A stretch of DNA of 35,257 bases from Lutibacter sp. B2 (lineage in GTDB: Bacteria; Bacillota; Clostridia; Peptostreptococcales; Thermotaleaceae). A program made the position numbers and the translations under genes. Shown piece after piece: positions 15,035-24,361 of this stretch; position 1 is the first letter of the stretch; each line of letters opens with the position of its first letter. The DNA lies in contig JADPRS010000034.1 in the NCBI GenBank assembly GCA_015686845.1, positions 1-35,257 on the forward strand, written 5' to 3'. Under the pieces are notes generated by a model that saw only the letters and a program-made list of their open reading frames with translations, was not told where the DNA came from and did not search any database.

Positions 15035-16285
15035 TTATTCTACTAAAGTTAACTTCTTTTTCATCCAATCTTTACCTTCTACCATTCTTGTTACCATCAT
15101 GGCTGCTACTGTATCTCCTGTAACATTAATCATAGTAGCTGGTGGATCTACTAAATATCCGATTGTTGCAATAATTGGAAATGCCTCAGGCGGAAATCCA
15201 TACATATTTACAATAAGCATTTCTCCAATAAGTCCTCCGCCAGGAACACCGGACATAACGACTCCACTTAATACAGCAAGTAAAACTGCACTTAAATACG
15301 TTCCCATTCCAGTAAAAGGCATGTCAAATATTCCAAACATAAAAGATATTTTAAGTATAGCACTAAGACAAGACCCATCCATATGCATTGTTGCCCCTAT
15401 GGGTAGCACAATATCTCTTATATCTTTTGGCACGCCAATTTTTTTAGAAGCTTCTAAACTAACTGGTAATGTAGCAATACTACTTTGTGTAGCTAATGAT
15501 GTAACAGCAGGTGAAATAATTTCCTTAAAATAGGTCTTTACTCCTTGCTTACCACCTGCAAAATAAGAATAAGCTGTAAATGCAATCAAGAAATACACGA
15601 TGCATATTGGATAATAAATAGCCATGGCTCTTGCGTAAGAACCTAATAACTCAGGTCCAAATGTTCCTATTAAAGCTGCAAAGTATGCCCCTAATCCAAT
15701 TGGCGCATAGTACATAAGTAAGGATACCATTTTCAAAAACACTTCAGATAATGCATTTAATCCATTGGCTACAATTTTCCCTTTTTCTCCCAAAAGACTA
15801 ACACATGTTCCAAAAAATATTGAAAAAATAATTAGTGGAAGCATATTTTTTCTTGAAATCAGGTCTGGAAAATCTTTTACTGTAAAAGCTGCCACTACTT
15901 GGTCTGCAGTTTTAAATGGCTGAATTGTTTCTGCCGCCTGCATTTTAATAGAAACACCTTGTGCTGGTGGAAATATATTCACCGTTACAATCATTACAAC
16001 AGCAGCAATTAATCCTGTAACAGCAAAAACTACAAATAGATTCCCCAAAATTTTGCCTAGTCTTTTCATATTTGCCATATTAGATACAGCACTACTAATC
16101 GTTACAAAAACCAGTGGAACTACAATGGTAAACATTCCATTCAGAAATATATCTCCCAATGGCTTAAACATATTTGCCTTTTCTCCCATAATGAGTCCAA
16201 GTACACTCCCTAAAATGATTGCGCCTAACAATATAGCTGGAAACCTATAAGCAGCCCATAAACTTTTCTTTTTTTGCGTATCCAT
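15035..16285 (-). CDS. Sodium:amino-acid symporter, dicarboxylate/glutamate (DAACS) family, copy 1
   Basis: A 416-residue membrane transporter with the glutamate-transporter fold. Hairpin-1 motif SSIATLP, the TM7 motif GATMHMDGSCL, hairpin-2 motif SGVPGGGLIG and the TM8 motif DPPATMINVTGD are all present. In TM8 the position equivalent to the Arg that binds acidic side chains in GltPh (Arg397) is Ala, as I recall for the serine/threonine transporter SstT. This predicts a neutral rather than anionic substrate. The start has GGAGGAAGAG. It is about 85% identical by eye to the symporter at 21496-22758, but here it stands alone without a sigma-54 promoter. Confidence 0.88.
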   Translation of the reverse strand: MDTQKKKSLWAAYRFPAILLGAIILGSVLGLIMGEKANMFKPLGDIFLNGMFTIVVPLVFVTISSAVSNMANMKRLGKILGNLFVVFAVTGLIAAVVMIVTVNIFPPAQGVSIKMQAAETIQPFKTADQVVAAFTVKDFPDLISRKNMLPLIIFSIFFGTCVSLLGEKGKIVANGLNALSEVFLKMVSLLMYYAPIGLGAYFAALIGTFGPELLGSYARAMAIYYPICIVYFLIAFTAYSYFAGGKQGVKTYFKEIISPAVTSLATQSSIATLPVSLEASKKIGVPKDIRDIVLPIGATMHMDGSCLSAILKISFMFGIFDMPFTGMGTYLSAVLLAVLSGVVMSGVPGGGLIGEMLIVNMYGFPPEAFPIIATIGYLVDPPATMINVTGDTVAAMMVTRMVEGKDWMKKKLTLVE

Positions 16286-16348
16286 TCTCTTCCTCCTTCA
16301 TTCATTTTTCTTTTACAACACGGACCTTTATATTCTACCATATTTACA

Positions 16349-16390
16349 CAAAAAAATAGCCAGCGTATTAAAAAATACCTCTGACTATTT
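16349..16390 (-). terminator. Terminator of folC
   Basis: AAATAGTCAG pairs with CTGGCTATTT (one G-U), with an inner GTATT/AATAC stem. The minus strand ends in TTTTTTTT. Confidence 0.82.
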
Positions 16391-16396
16391 TAAATT

Positions 16397-17692
16397 TTAT
16401 TTAGATTTCAATAAAGTCCTAACTTCACCAATCATATATAAAGACCCTGCAAATACAATTAAATCATCCGCTTTTGCAATGTCTAGTACTTCTTGCACAG
16501 CATCTTTGATCAAAGGTTTTTTATAAATAGTATCACAATGATTTTTAACGACCTCTTCCAGTTGATCAACCTTCATTTTCCTTGGATTATTAGGCTCTGT
16601 TAAAACCATTTTTTGTGCTAATGGACATAACTCCTTTACCATTTCAGATACGTCCTTATCTCCTAAAATTCCTAACCCTAAAATAATATTTTTATCACTA
16701 AAAGAATCTTTCAATACCTTTGCCAAAGCCTTTACTCCATGTAGATTATGGGCTCCATCAATTATTATAGTAGGCTCTTTTCTGAGTATTTCTAATCGTC
16801 CTGGCCAAACAGCTTTTTTCATTCCTTCGTATAAAGCTTCTTTTGTGATCTTTACATTGTATTTATTTTTCAATAAATTTAATACAGTCATTGCTACAGT
16901 AGCATTTCTAGTTTGATGGGCGCCAAGCATAGATATACATATATTTTCTAATTTCTCATCTTGAAATGTAGCACTAAAGCATTGTCCATTTTCATCTACT
17001 TTATTAATTTCAATGGTTTCTATAGGCGCCATTATATAATTTGCATTTTTTTCTTTGCAAACTTGATCTACAACCTCCATAGCTTCATCTTCTTGAGGAT
17101 GTACTACTACATAGGAATCATTTTTTATAATGCCTGCTTTTTCTCCAGCAACTTTTCCTACTGTATCTCCTAAATAATCAATGTGATCTAATGCAATCGG
17201 TGTAATTACAGATACCAATGGATTTTCTATTACATTTGTAGCATCTAATCTTCCACCCATGCCCACTTCTAATACTACATAATCCACTTTTTCTCTTTTA
17301 AAATATTCAAACCCTATGGCAGTGACTACTTCAAATTCTGTAGGGTGATTTTTTCCTTTTGATACCATCTTTTCAATTTTCTCTTTAACACATGAAGTTG
17401 TTTTTGCCAAATCTTCTTTAGAAATATTTTTTCCATCTACTCTTATTCTCTCTTCAAACTCTTCTAAGTAAGGTGATGTAAATAAACCAACCTTATACCC
17501 AGTTTCCTTTAACACAGATGCAATATAGTTTGATGTAGAACCTTTTCCATTGGTTCCCGCTACATGTATGATTTTTAAGTCTTTATGTGGATTGTCCATC
17601 AAATCAAGTAAATATTTTATGTTTTCAAGCCCTAATTTACTACCAAATTTATATGTTCCATGAATATATTCTAAAGCTTCCAGATAATTCAT
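16397..17692 (-). CDS. folC: Folylpolyglutamate synthase / dihydrofolate synthase
   Basis: A cytoplasmic Mur-ligase-fold enzyme that adds glutamate to dihydropteroate and folates. The P-loop AGTNGKGST is at about residues 45-52. The block VDYVVLEVGMGGRLDATNV and the later ALDHIDYLG are FolC signatures, and WPGRLEIL followed by IIDGAHNLHG marks the C-terminal domain. At 431 residues it is full length. GGAGGAAG precedes the start. It follows valS, the arrangement known from Bacillus, although a terminator separates the two here. Confidence 0.95.
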   Translation of the reverse strand: MNYLEALEYIHGTYKFGSKLGLENIKYLLDLMDNPHKDLKIIHVAGTNGKGSTSNYIASVLKETGYKVGLFTSPYLEEFEERIRVDGKNISKEDLAKTTSCVKEKIEKMVSKGKNHPTEFEVVTAIGFEYFKREKVDYVVLEVGMGGRLDATNVIENPLVSVITPIALDHIDYLGDTVGKVAGEKAGIIKNDSYVVVHPQEDEAMEVVDQVCKEKNANYIMAPIETIEINKVDENGQCFSATFQDEKLENICISMLGAHQTRNATVAMTVLNLLKNKYNVKITKEALYEGMKKAVWPGRLEILRKEPTIIIDGAHNLHGVKALAKVLKDSFSDKNIILGLGILGDKDVSEMVKELCPLAQKMVLTEPNNPRKMKVDQLEEVVKNHCDTIYKKPLIKDAVQEVLDIAKADDLIVFAGSLYMIGEVRTLLKSK

Positions 17693-17765
17693 CGTTCTTC
17701 CTCCTTAAATTAGCATGTTTTAAAAATAGCATATGTTCGTCTATGAAAAGTAGATTTTTATTCTA

Positions 17766-17792
17766 AAATAGCCGGGAAAATCCCGGCTATTT
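17766..17792 (-). terminator. Terminator of valS
   Basis: A perfect 12-bp GC-rich stem AAATAGCCGGGA (17766-17777) with TCCCGGCTATTT (17781-17792), just after the valS stop. The minus strand continues with TTT-rich sequence. Confidence 0.85.
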
Positions 17793-17793
17793 A

Positions 17794-20454
17794 TTATTTA
17801 ATTTTATTCTTCATTCCTTCTAATCTTTCTACAACACGATCAAGCATAGATTCATATTTTTCTTGTTTTTTCTTTTCTTCTTCAACTAAACTCTCAGGTG
17901 CTTTCGCTAAGAATCCTTGATTAGATAATTTTCCAATTACTCTCTTTACCTCTTGTTCAAGTTTCGCCTTTTCTTTTTCTAATCTTTCAATTTCTTTTTC
18001 AAAATCTACTAAATCGTCTAAAGGAAGGAATATCTCTGCACCTGGAATTACTGCTGCAATTGCATCCTCTGGAATATCTTTTTTCTCTTTTAGAAGTACT
18101 ACCTCTGATGCACTTGCAAGGGTCACAAAGTAATCCTTAGCTTTTTCTATGGCTTCAAAAACTTCCTCATTTGCAACCATAATTACTCTTGCTTTTCTTG
18201 ATGGAATAACATTCATCTCTGCACGAATATTTCTAATGCTTCTGATTGCATTCATGATTACTTCCATATCTTTTTCTTCTCTTTCGAATTTCAAGCTTTC
18301 ATCGTACTCTGGCCACGCAGCAATAATGATACTTTCTTCTTCATCATTAGAAATAGTTTGCCAAATTTCTTCTGTAATAAATGGCATAAATGGATGTAAT
18401 AACTTTAACATATTCTTTAAAACTTCAATTAGCGTACATAATGCAGCATTTTTAGTATTTCTTTCTTCTCCATATAATCTTGGTTTAACTAGTTCAATAT
18501 ACCAGTCACAGTACTCACTCCAAATAAAGTCATATACCTTTTGTACTGCCATACCTAATTCAAATTTTTCAAGATTATCTGTAACTTCTTTAACTACTGT
18601 ATTCATTCTAGATAGAATCCATTTGTCTGCAAGGGTTAAATCTTTTTTGCAGTCTTCCTTATTTAATCCTTCTACATCTAAATTCATTAATACAAAACGA
18701 GTTGCATTCCATAATTTATTTGCAAAATTACGATTTGCTTCTACTTTCTCTGTATAAAAACGCATATCATTTCCTGGACTATTTCCTGTAATAAGGGTCA
18801 TTCTTAGAGCATCTGCTCCATATTCATCAATAACTTCTAGTGGATCTATTCCGTTTCCAAGAGATTTACTCATTTTTCTTCCTTGAGAGTCTCTTACAAG
18901 TCCATGGACAAATACATGCTTAAATGGAACTTCTCCCAGTTGCTTAAGTCCTGAGAACATCATTCTAACAACCCAGAAGAATATAATATCATATCCAGTT
19001 ACCAATACATTTGTTGGATAGAAATACTCTAATTCCTTCGTATTATCTGGCCAACCTAATGTAGAAAACGGCCATAGTGCAGAACTAAACCAAGTATCTA
19101 GTACATCTTCATCTTGTTTTAAATGCTTACTACTGCATTTTGTACAAGCATCTGGTGTAGCATTCGATACAGTGATTTCACCACAATCTTGACAATAATA
19201 TGCTGGAATTCTATGTCCCCACCATAATTGCCTTGAAATACACCAGTCTCTAATATTTTCTAACCAGTGGAAATATGTTTTGTCAAAGCGCTCTGGAACA
19301 AACTCCATATCTTTATTTTTTACAGCTTCAATTGCAGGCTTTGCTAATTCTTCCATTTTTACAAACCATTGATCAGATAATCTTGGCTCTACTACCGTAT
19401 TACATCTATAGCAAACCCCTACATTATGTTGATGATCTTTTATTTTTACTAAAAGTCCTAATTCATCTACATCTTTTATGATTTCTTTTCTACACTCGTA
19501 ACGATCCATACCTTCGTATTTTCCAGCATGTTGATTCATTTTTGCTTCATCTGTCATTACAGTAATTTGTTCTAGATCATGTCTAATTCCTACTTCAAAA
19601 TCGTTAGGATCATGTGCTGGCGTAATCTTAACAGCCCCAGTACCAAATTCTTTATCTACATAATTATCTGCAATAACAGGAATTTCTCTATTTACAATTG
19701 GCAATATTAAGGTTTTTCCAATCAGATGTGTATATCTTTCATCTTCAGGATTTACTGCAACAGCCGTATCTCCAAGCATAGTTTCAGGTCTTGTAGTGGC
19801 AATTTCTACAAATTCATCAGAATCCTTAACAGGATACTTTATATGCCAAAAATAACCGTTCATTTCATCATGTTCTACTTCTGCATCAGAAAGAGAAGTT
19901 TTACAATCTGGACACCAATTAATCAATCTATTTCCTCTATAAATATATCCTTCTTCATGAAGCTTAACAAAAACTTCTGTTACAGATTTGTTACAACCTT
20001 CATCCATAGTAAATCTCTCTTTAGACCAATCACAAGAGTTACCCATCTTTTTCATTTGCTCAACGATTTTTCCACCGTATTCTTCTTTCCATGCCCATGC
20101 TCTCTTTAAGAATTCTTCTCTTCCTAGCTCTTCTTTCGTTATTCCTTCTTCTTTTAAGATCCTTTCAACTACTTTTACTTCGGTTGCAATGGATGCATGG
20201 TCCGTTCCAGGAAGCCATAGTGCTTCGTATCCTTGCATTCTTTTAAATCTTATTAAAACATCTTGTAATGTATGGTCTAGCGCATGTCCCATATGAAGCT
20301 GCCCTGTAATATTAGGTGGCGGCAATACGATTGTAAAAGGTTCTTTTTCATCATTTGCCTCCGCTTTAAAATAATCCTTTTCCATCCAATAATCATAAAT
20401 TCTTTTTTCAAATTCTTGCGGATTATACGTTTTATCTAAATTCTTTCCTGTCAT
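17794..20454 (-). CDS. valS: Valyl-tRNA synthetase
   Basis: A class I aminoacyl-tRNA synthetase of 886 residues, full length, that charges tRNA-Val. The HIGH-type motif is HMGH in [15 protein letters not shown] (about residues 45-59). The KMSKS motif is in [14 protein letters not shown]. Zinc-type cysteine pairs are in [12 protein letters not shown] and CQDCGEI. The editing domain [15 protein letters not shown] is intact. The C-terminal coiled coil (about 805-886) is typical of ValRS. It lies 16 bases after a small membrane-protein gene, and both are behind a valine-specific T-box, so expression responds to uncharged tRNA-Val. Confidence 0.98.
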   Translation of the reverse strand: MTGKNLDKTYNPQEFEKRIYDYWMEKDYFKAEANDEKEPFTIVLPPPNITGQLHMGHALDHTLQDVLIRFKRMQGYEALWLPGTDHASIATEVKVVERILKEEGITKEELGREEFLKRAWAWKEEYGGKIVEQMKKMGNSCDWSKERFTMDEGCNKSVTEVFVKLHEEGYIYRGNRLINWCPDCKTSLSDAEVEHDEMNGYFWHIKYPVKDSDEFVEIATTRPETMLGDTAVAVNPEDERYTHLIGKTLILPIVNREIPVIADNYVDKEFGTGAVKITPAHDPNDFEVGIRHDLEQITVMTDEAKMNQHAGKYEGMDRYECRKEIIKDVDELGLLVKIKDHQHNVGVCYRCNTVVEPRLSDQWFVKMEELAKPAIEAVKNKDMEFVPERFDKTYFHWLENIRDWCISRQLWWGHRIPAYYCQDCGEITVSNATPDACTKCSSKHLKQDEDVLDTWFSSALWPFSTLGWPDNTKELEYFYPTNVLVTGYDIIFFWVVRMMFSGLKQLGEVPFKHVFVHGLVRDSQGRKMSKSLGNGIDPLEVIDEYGADALRMTLITGNSPGNDMRFYTEKVEANRNFANKLWNATRFVLMNLDVEGLNKEDCKKDLTLADKWILSRMNTVVKEVTDNLEKFELGMAVQKVYDFIWSEYCDWYIELVKPRLYGEERNTKNAALCTLIEVLKNMLKLLHPFMPFITEEIWQTISNDEEESIIIAAWPEYDESLKFEREEKDMEVIMNAIRSIRNIRAEMNVIPSRKARVIMVANEEVFEAIEKAKDYFVTLASASEVVLLKEKKDIPEDAIAAVIPGAEIFLPLDDLVDFEKEIERLEKEKAKLEQEVKRVIGKLSNQGFLAKAPESLVEEEKKKQEKYESMLDRVVERLEGMKNKIK

Positions 20455-20470
20455 ACGAACACTCCTCTTT

Positions 20471-20683
20471 TTAAAATATTTTTAGGAATTCTAATATTTT
20501 TAAGTATTCTAATTCACTTGGATAGTCTACATATACAATCATGAAAGCAGCTATAACAACCATCAATACGCCAACTGCTTTTAACATCATTAATTTCTCT
20601 TCTCCAAATAAATTTAAAATACATCTAGGGGCATATCCCAATAAAGCACCTATTATCAATAAAATTATGCCAACATAAAACAT
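20471..20683 (-). CDS. Small two-helix membrane protein cotranscribed with valS
   Basis: 70 residues. Two hydrophobic helices (about 1-18, starting [19 protein letters not shown], and 34-52) are separated by a short charged loop, and an acidic/aromatic tail follows. GAGGTG lies at good spacing before the ATG. It lies between the T-box terminator and valS with only 16 bases to the valS start, so T-box control covers both genes. I do not recognise the family. Its position within an aminoacyl-tRNA synthetase transcript is unusual, but the protein itself gives no clue to a role. Confidence 0.75.
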   Translation of the reverse strand: MFYVGIILLIIGALLGYAPRCILNLFGEEKLMMLKAVGVLMVVIAAFMIVYVDYPSELEYLKILEFLKIF

Positions 20684-20702
20684 TTTCTCACCTCTAAATA
20701 AT

Positions 20703-20970
20703 AAAAAAACTCCTTCATCCTTAATAACCTAAGGACGAAAGAGTATATTCGCGGTACCACCTTAATTTCAGCATATGCTGACACTTGAGCATCTATAACG
20801 AGATGAATCGGCTAAGCCTACTTACACAATTTCTCAACTTAGCAACTCCGAAGCTACCTTCAATAACACTCTCCTAAGAAATCTTTCAGCCTTTGGATTT
20901 CTTTCTCTACAGGAGGTAGATTATTTACTCCTCTTCTTCAACGTTTAAATATTTATTTAAAATTCACTGT
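20703..20970 (-). promoter_or_regulatory. T-box leader of valS operon, tRNA-Val (GUA)
   Basis: The T-box sequence AAGGTGGTACCGCG is at 20750-20763 (minus strand). The terminator stem CTCTTTCGTCCTTA with TAAGGATGAAGGAG precedes seven T. In stem I, GAAG/CTTC closes the specifier loop and GAAGGTAG supplies GUA (20855-20857), a valine codon, followed by G. Upper helices AATAA/TTATT, CTCCT/AGGAG and GAAATC/GATTTC also pair. Confidence 0.93.
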
Positions 20971-20977
20971 TTTTATT

Positions 20978-21005
20978 ATTATATATGATTCAATATAAAT
21001 GTCAA
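20978..21005 (-). promoter_or_regulatory. Sigma-A promoter of the valS T-box operon
   Basis: Minus strand TTGACA, 16-bp spacer, TATAAT. Confidence 0.85.
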
Positions 21006-21026
21006 TATTTTATCTTTAATTTTTTA

Positions 21027-21353
21027 TTATTTCATAATGCTCATTGAAAATCTTCGTTCTAAATACATAACCAAACATTCGATCATAGGAACATACTCTG
21101 TACTCAGTATTCCCCAATGCCTTTTATAATCTGCATAAATTTTTCTTCCTACAGAAAAATCTTTTAAATTATTTACATACTTATAAACACACAACCTTGT
21201 AACTCTTCCATAATTTTCATCTATAAAATTTTTATTTATCCCATGATTTAGTGGTTCTGTATGTACCAATGCATACCAATAAAAGTCTTCTATTCGCCCT
21301 TTCATATATCCATAGTCATATTTTCCTTCATCAATTTTAATCGTATATTCCAT
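21027..21353 (-). CDS. Hypothetical protein, 108 residues
   Basis: A soluble mixed alpha/beta protein beginning MEYTIKIDEGKYDYGYM and ending with a helix containing MYLERRFS. The middle block YGRVTRLCVYKYV followed by DYKRHWGILS faintly resembles the DUF7678-type pattern (an R-x-S/T-R-L strand and a YDRGWD-like motif). I would not assign it to that family. A TTG at 21359 is only about one base from GAGGAG, whereas the ATG at 21353 lies seven bases away and is chosen. It stands alone between the valS T-box promoter and the symporter terminator. Confidence 0.65.
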   Translation of the reverse strand: MEYTIKIDEGKYDYGYMKGRIEDFYWYALVHTEPLNHGINKNFIDENYGRVTRLCVYKYVNNLKDFSVGRKIYADYKRHWGILSTEYVPMIECLVMYLERRFSMSIMK

Positions 21354-21450
21354 AATCAAGCTCCTCTTACAAAAAATAAATATTTATACTAGTTTATTTA
21401 TTTTTACATATATATATTCATATATATTTCTTGATTATGAAATTTTACCC

Positions 21451-21498
21451 TAATATAAAATTGGTTCTTTGAATATTCAAAGAACCAATTTTATATTA
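21451..21498 (-). terminator. Terminator of the lysA-symporter operon
   Basis: A 48-base perfect palindrome (core TTGGTTCTTTGAA/TTCAAAGAACCAA with AT-rich ends) that overlaps the symporter stop codon. It has little or no loop and could form a cruciform as well as a terminator hairpin. Confidence 0.8.
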
Positions 21499-22758
21499 AA
21501 TTGCTTTTTCTTCATTTTCAGTTAATTTCTTCTTCATCCAATCTTTACCTTCTACCATTCTTGTAACAATCATTGCTGCTACTGTATCGCCTGTAACATT
21601 AATCATCGTAGCAGGAGGATCTACTAAAAATCCTATTGTTGCAATGATTGGGAATGCTTCTGGTGGGAATCCATATATGTTTACAATAAGCATCTCTCCA
21701 ATAAGTCCGCCACCTGGAACCCCTGACATAACAACACCACTTAATACAGATAATAATATAGCACTTACATAAGTTCCAATTCCTGTGAATGGCATATTAA
21801 AAATTCCAAACATAAAAGATATTTTTAAAATTGCACTAAGGCAAGATCCATCCATATGCATTGTTGCCCCTATAGGTAATACAATGTCACGAATATCTTT
21901 AGGTACACCAATTTTTCTAGTTGCTTCTAAGTTTACAGGAAGTGTAGCAATACTACTTTGTGTAGCTAAAGAAGTTACTGCTGGAGAGACAATTTCTTTG
22001 AAATATGTAATAACACCTATACGTCCTCCTGCAAAATAAGAATATGCTGTAAAAGCAATAATAAAGTACAATATACATACAGGATAATAAATAGCCATAG
22101 CTCTAGCATAAGATCCTAATAACTCTGGTCCAAAAGTACCAATTAGTGATGCAAAATATGCGCCTAATCCAATGGGTGCATAGTACATAATAAGTGAAAC
22201 CATTTTTAAAAATACTTCAGATAAAACATTTAGTCCGTTAGCAATCACTTTTCCTCTTTCTCCTAATAAACTAACACAAATACCAAAGAATATAGAGAAA
22301 ATAATAAGTGGTAACATGTTTGTTCTAGAAATCAATGCTGGAAAATCTGTTACTGTAAATGCTGCCACTACTTGATCTGCAGTTTTAAAAGGTTCAATAG
22401 TGTCAGCAGCTTGCATACTTATTTGTACGCCTTCTCCAGGAGGGAATATACTTACTGTTACAATCATTATAAAAGAAGCAATTAATCCCGTAACCGCAAA
22501 CACTAAAAATAAATTCCCTAATATCTTCCCTAATCTTTTCATATTTGCCATGTTTGATACTGCACTACTAATCGTAACAAAAACCAATGGCACAACGATT
22601 GTAAACATTGCATTTAGGAAAATATCTCCAAAAGGTTTGAAAATATTTGCTTTTTCTCCCATTACAACACCGGCAATACTTCCTAGAACGATGGCTCCTA
22701 ATAAGATCATTGGGAATCTATATGCTTTCCACAAACTTTGCTTTTTTGTTTTATCCAT
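21496..22758 (-). CDS. Sodium:amino-acid symporter, DAACS family, copy 2
   Basis: A 420-residue paralogue of the symporter at 15035-16285, about 85% identical by eye, with the same transport motifs (SSIATLP, HMDGSCL, SGVPGGGLIG, TMINVTGD). It has Ala at the TM8 position that is Arg in glutamate/aspartate carriers. Its gene starts 14 bases after lysA and has a GGAGGAG site, so the two form an operon served by the -24/-12 promoter at 24105-24122. Context suggests uptake or exchange of the LysA substrate or product (diaminopimelate, lysine) or another amino acid sensed by the nearby activator. The substrate is an inference. Confidence 0.88.
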   Translation of the reverse strand: MDKTKKQSLWKAYRFPMILLGAIVLGSIAGVVMGEKANIFKPFGDIFLNAMFTIVVPLVFVTISSAVSNMANMKRLGKILGNLFLVFAVTGLIASFIMIVTVSIFPPGEGVQISMQAADTIEPFKTADQVVAAFTVTDFPALISRTNMLPLIIFSIFFGICVSLLGERGKVIANGLNVLSEVFLKMVSLIMYYAPIGLGAYFASLIGTFGPELLGSYARAMAIYYPVCILYFIIAFTAYSYFAGGRIGVITYFKEIVSPAVTSLATQSSIATLPVNLEATRKIGVPKDIRDIVLPIGATMHMDGSCLSAILKISFMFGIFNMPFTGIGTYVSAILLSVLSGVVMSGVPGGGLIGEMLIVNIYGFPPEAFPIIATIGFLVDPPATMINVTGDTVAAMIVTRMVEGKDWMKKKLTENEEKAI

Positions 22759-22772
22759 AATTTCTCCTCCTT

Positions 22773-24056
22773 TTATATTTCTCTAGCGATCAAGTCCTCA
22801 TAGGTTTCTCTTTTTACAATCACACGCTCTTGTCCGTCTTTAACCATAACTACTGCAGGTCTAGGAATTTTATTATAATTGCTAGCCATAGAATAGTTAT
22901 ATGCACCAGTGCTTTTTACTGCTAAAATATCTCCAGGTGTCAATCTAGGTACTTCTAAATCCCAAATAAGAATATCTCCTGACTCACAACATTTTCCTGC
23001 GATGGTTACAATATCTTCATTTTCTTCATCCATTTTATTTGCCACTACAGCTTCATATTTTGCATCATATAATGCGGGTCTAGGATTATCTGGCAAGCCT
23101 CCATTAATACCTACATACGTCCTTACACCTGGAATTTTCTTTATGGAACCAATTCTATACAAAGTAATACCCGCTTCTCCTACAATCCATCTTCCTGGCT
23201 CAATGATTACTTGTGGAATAGAAAGATTAAATTCTCTACATTCAGATTTTAAACATTCCATAATTGGGTCCATGAAATCTCTTAGCTTGGCTCTCTCATC
23301 TCCATTCTTATAATATATTCCAAATCCACCCCCTACATTTAGTTCTCTTGTTTCAAATCCCACTCTTTCTTTTGCCTCTTTCATTAAATTAATTAAAATT
23401 TCTAGTGCTTTAAGGTGAGAGGTATTTTCAAAAAGTTGAGATCCTACATGAAAATGAAATCCTTTTAGCTCTATATTAGGCATTTGGATAGCTTTGTATA
23501 TTGCCCCATATAAAATTTCTTCATCTAAGGGTATTCCAAATTTTGAATCCAGCTGACCTGTAGAAATAAATTTATGGGTATGGCTATCTACCCCCGGAGT
23601 AATTCTAAATAAAATTTCCATCTTTTTATCAAATTCACTTGCTATATTATTTAACATCTCTAATTCATATAAGTTATCTACAACTATTCTTCCTACATTA
23701 TTTTCAACTGCTAGTTCTAATTCTGAAAATGTTTTATTATTTCCGTGAAAAATAACTTTCTCCATTGGAAATTCAGATTTTATGGCAACATATAATTCGC
23801 CTCCTGAAACCACATCTATTCCTAATCCTTCTCTTTTAATAATCCTGCACATTTCCTTTGTTAAAAAAGCCTTACTAGCATATACAGCCCTAGTATTTTC
23901 ATATTTCTGCAAAAAATCTTCTTTAATTTCATTACATCTTTCAATAATATGGTCTTCTGACATTACATAAAGTGGTGTACCATATTCTCTAGCAAGTTCT
24001 ACTGTATCGCATCCATAAAATTCAAAATGCTTTTTTGTCACAATTTTTGTTTTCAT
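22773..24056 (-). CDS. lysA: Diaminopimelate decarboxylase
   Basis: A PLP-dependent fold-III decarboxylase (427 residues) that converts meso-diaminopimelate to L-lysine. The PLP lysine lies in YASKAF (Lys62). GFHFHVGSQ, GGGFGIYY, EPGRWIV, the cofactor/substrate block GKCCESGD and the C-terminal TGAYNYSMASNYN are all typical of LysA. RPALYDA fits DAP carboxylate recognition. A decarboxylase for D-lysine/D-ornithine has the same fold and cannot be excluded. The frame extends six codons upstream, but GGGAGGGAG lies before the ATG at 24056. It leads an operon with a symporter and has a sigma-54 promoter, unusual for a biosynthetic lysA. Confidence 0.88.
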   Translation of the reverse strand: MKTKIVTKKHFEFYGCDTVELAREYGTPLYVMSEDHIIERCNEIKEDFLQKYENTRAVYASKAFLTKEMCRIIKREGLGIDVVSGGELYVAIKSEFPMEKVIFHGNNKTFSELELAVENNVGRIVVDNLYELEMLNNIASEFDKKMEILFRITPGVDSHTHKFISTGQLDSKFGIPLDEEILYGAIYKAIQMPNIELKGFHFHVGSQLFENTSHLKALEILINLMKEAKERVGFETRELNVGGGFGIYYKNGDERAKLRDFMDPIMECLKSECREFNLSIPQVIIEPGRWIVGEAGITLYRIGSIKKIPGVRTYVGINGGLPDNPRPALYDAKYEAVVANKMDEENEDIVTIAGKCCESGDILIWDLEVPRLTPGDILAVKSTGAYNYSMASNYNKIPRPAVVMVKDGQERVIVKRETYEDLIAREI

Positions 24057-24104
24057 TTTCAAGCTCCCTCCCATATACTTTCAAATATCTCATGTAAATA
24101 TATA

Positions 24105-24122
24105 ACGCAATAATCATGCCAA
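24105..24122 (-). promoter_or_regulatory. Sigma-54 (-24/-12) promoter of lysA-symporter operon
   Basis: Minus strand TTGGCATGATTATTGCGT: GG and GC at exact spacing, about 50 bases before lysA. It is nearly identical to the dapF promoter. Confidence 0.88.
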
Positions 24123-24170
24123 TAAACTTCCTCGTGTTTTTCCTATTTTTTCACTCTATTCTACCTTTTA

Positions 24171-24272
24171 TTCCGTTTTTTCGAACTCCATTTATAAGGA
24201 TCATAATTGCTTGTTCTTATATACAAATACATACCAGTTCTTTTTTTCGAACTGTTTTCCGTTTTATAGAAC
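24171..24272. promoter_or_regulatory. Three TTC-N8/9-GAAC repeats upstream of the lysA promoter, candidate activator sites
   Basis: This is the gene-free stretch upstream of lysA (24057-24361). Sites: 24171-24186 (TTCCGTTTTTTCGAAC), 24238-24252 (TTCTTTTTTTCGAAC, extended to CAGTTC/GAACTG) and 24257-24272 (TTCCGTTTTATAGAAC). They lie about 50-150 bases upstream of the -24 element. Function is inferred from position and repetition. Confidence 0.5.
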
Positions 24273-24308
24273 ACTTCAATTCATTCTATACAATTCTATT
24301 ACCATATA

Positions 24309-24340
24309 CAAAAAAGCCGAGGTATTTTCACCTCAGCTTT
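24309..24340 (-). terminator. Terminator of the dapF-desulfhydrase operon
   Basis: AAAGCTGAGGT pairs with ACCTCGGCTTT (one G-U/mismatch) on the minus strand and is followed by TTTTTT. Confidence 0.8.
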
Positions 24341-24361
24341 GTCTTATTTTTTAATTTTACC

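Noticed and set aside
15003-15533. 176-residue open frame opposite the first symporter gene
   Set aside because: A shadow frame caused by codon bias in the symporter gene; no start signal.
18149-18757. 202-residue open frame on the plus strand opposite valS
   Set aside because: A shadow of valS; composition is skewed and there is no ribosome binding site.
21451-21498. 48-base perfect palindrome considered as a mobile-element end or attachment site
   Set aside because: It lies directly at a stop codon and no second copy or transposase is present, so a terminator is the simpler reading.
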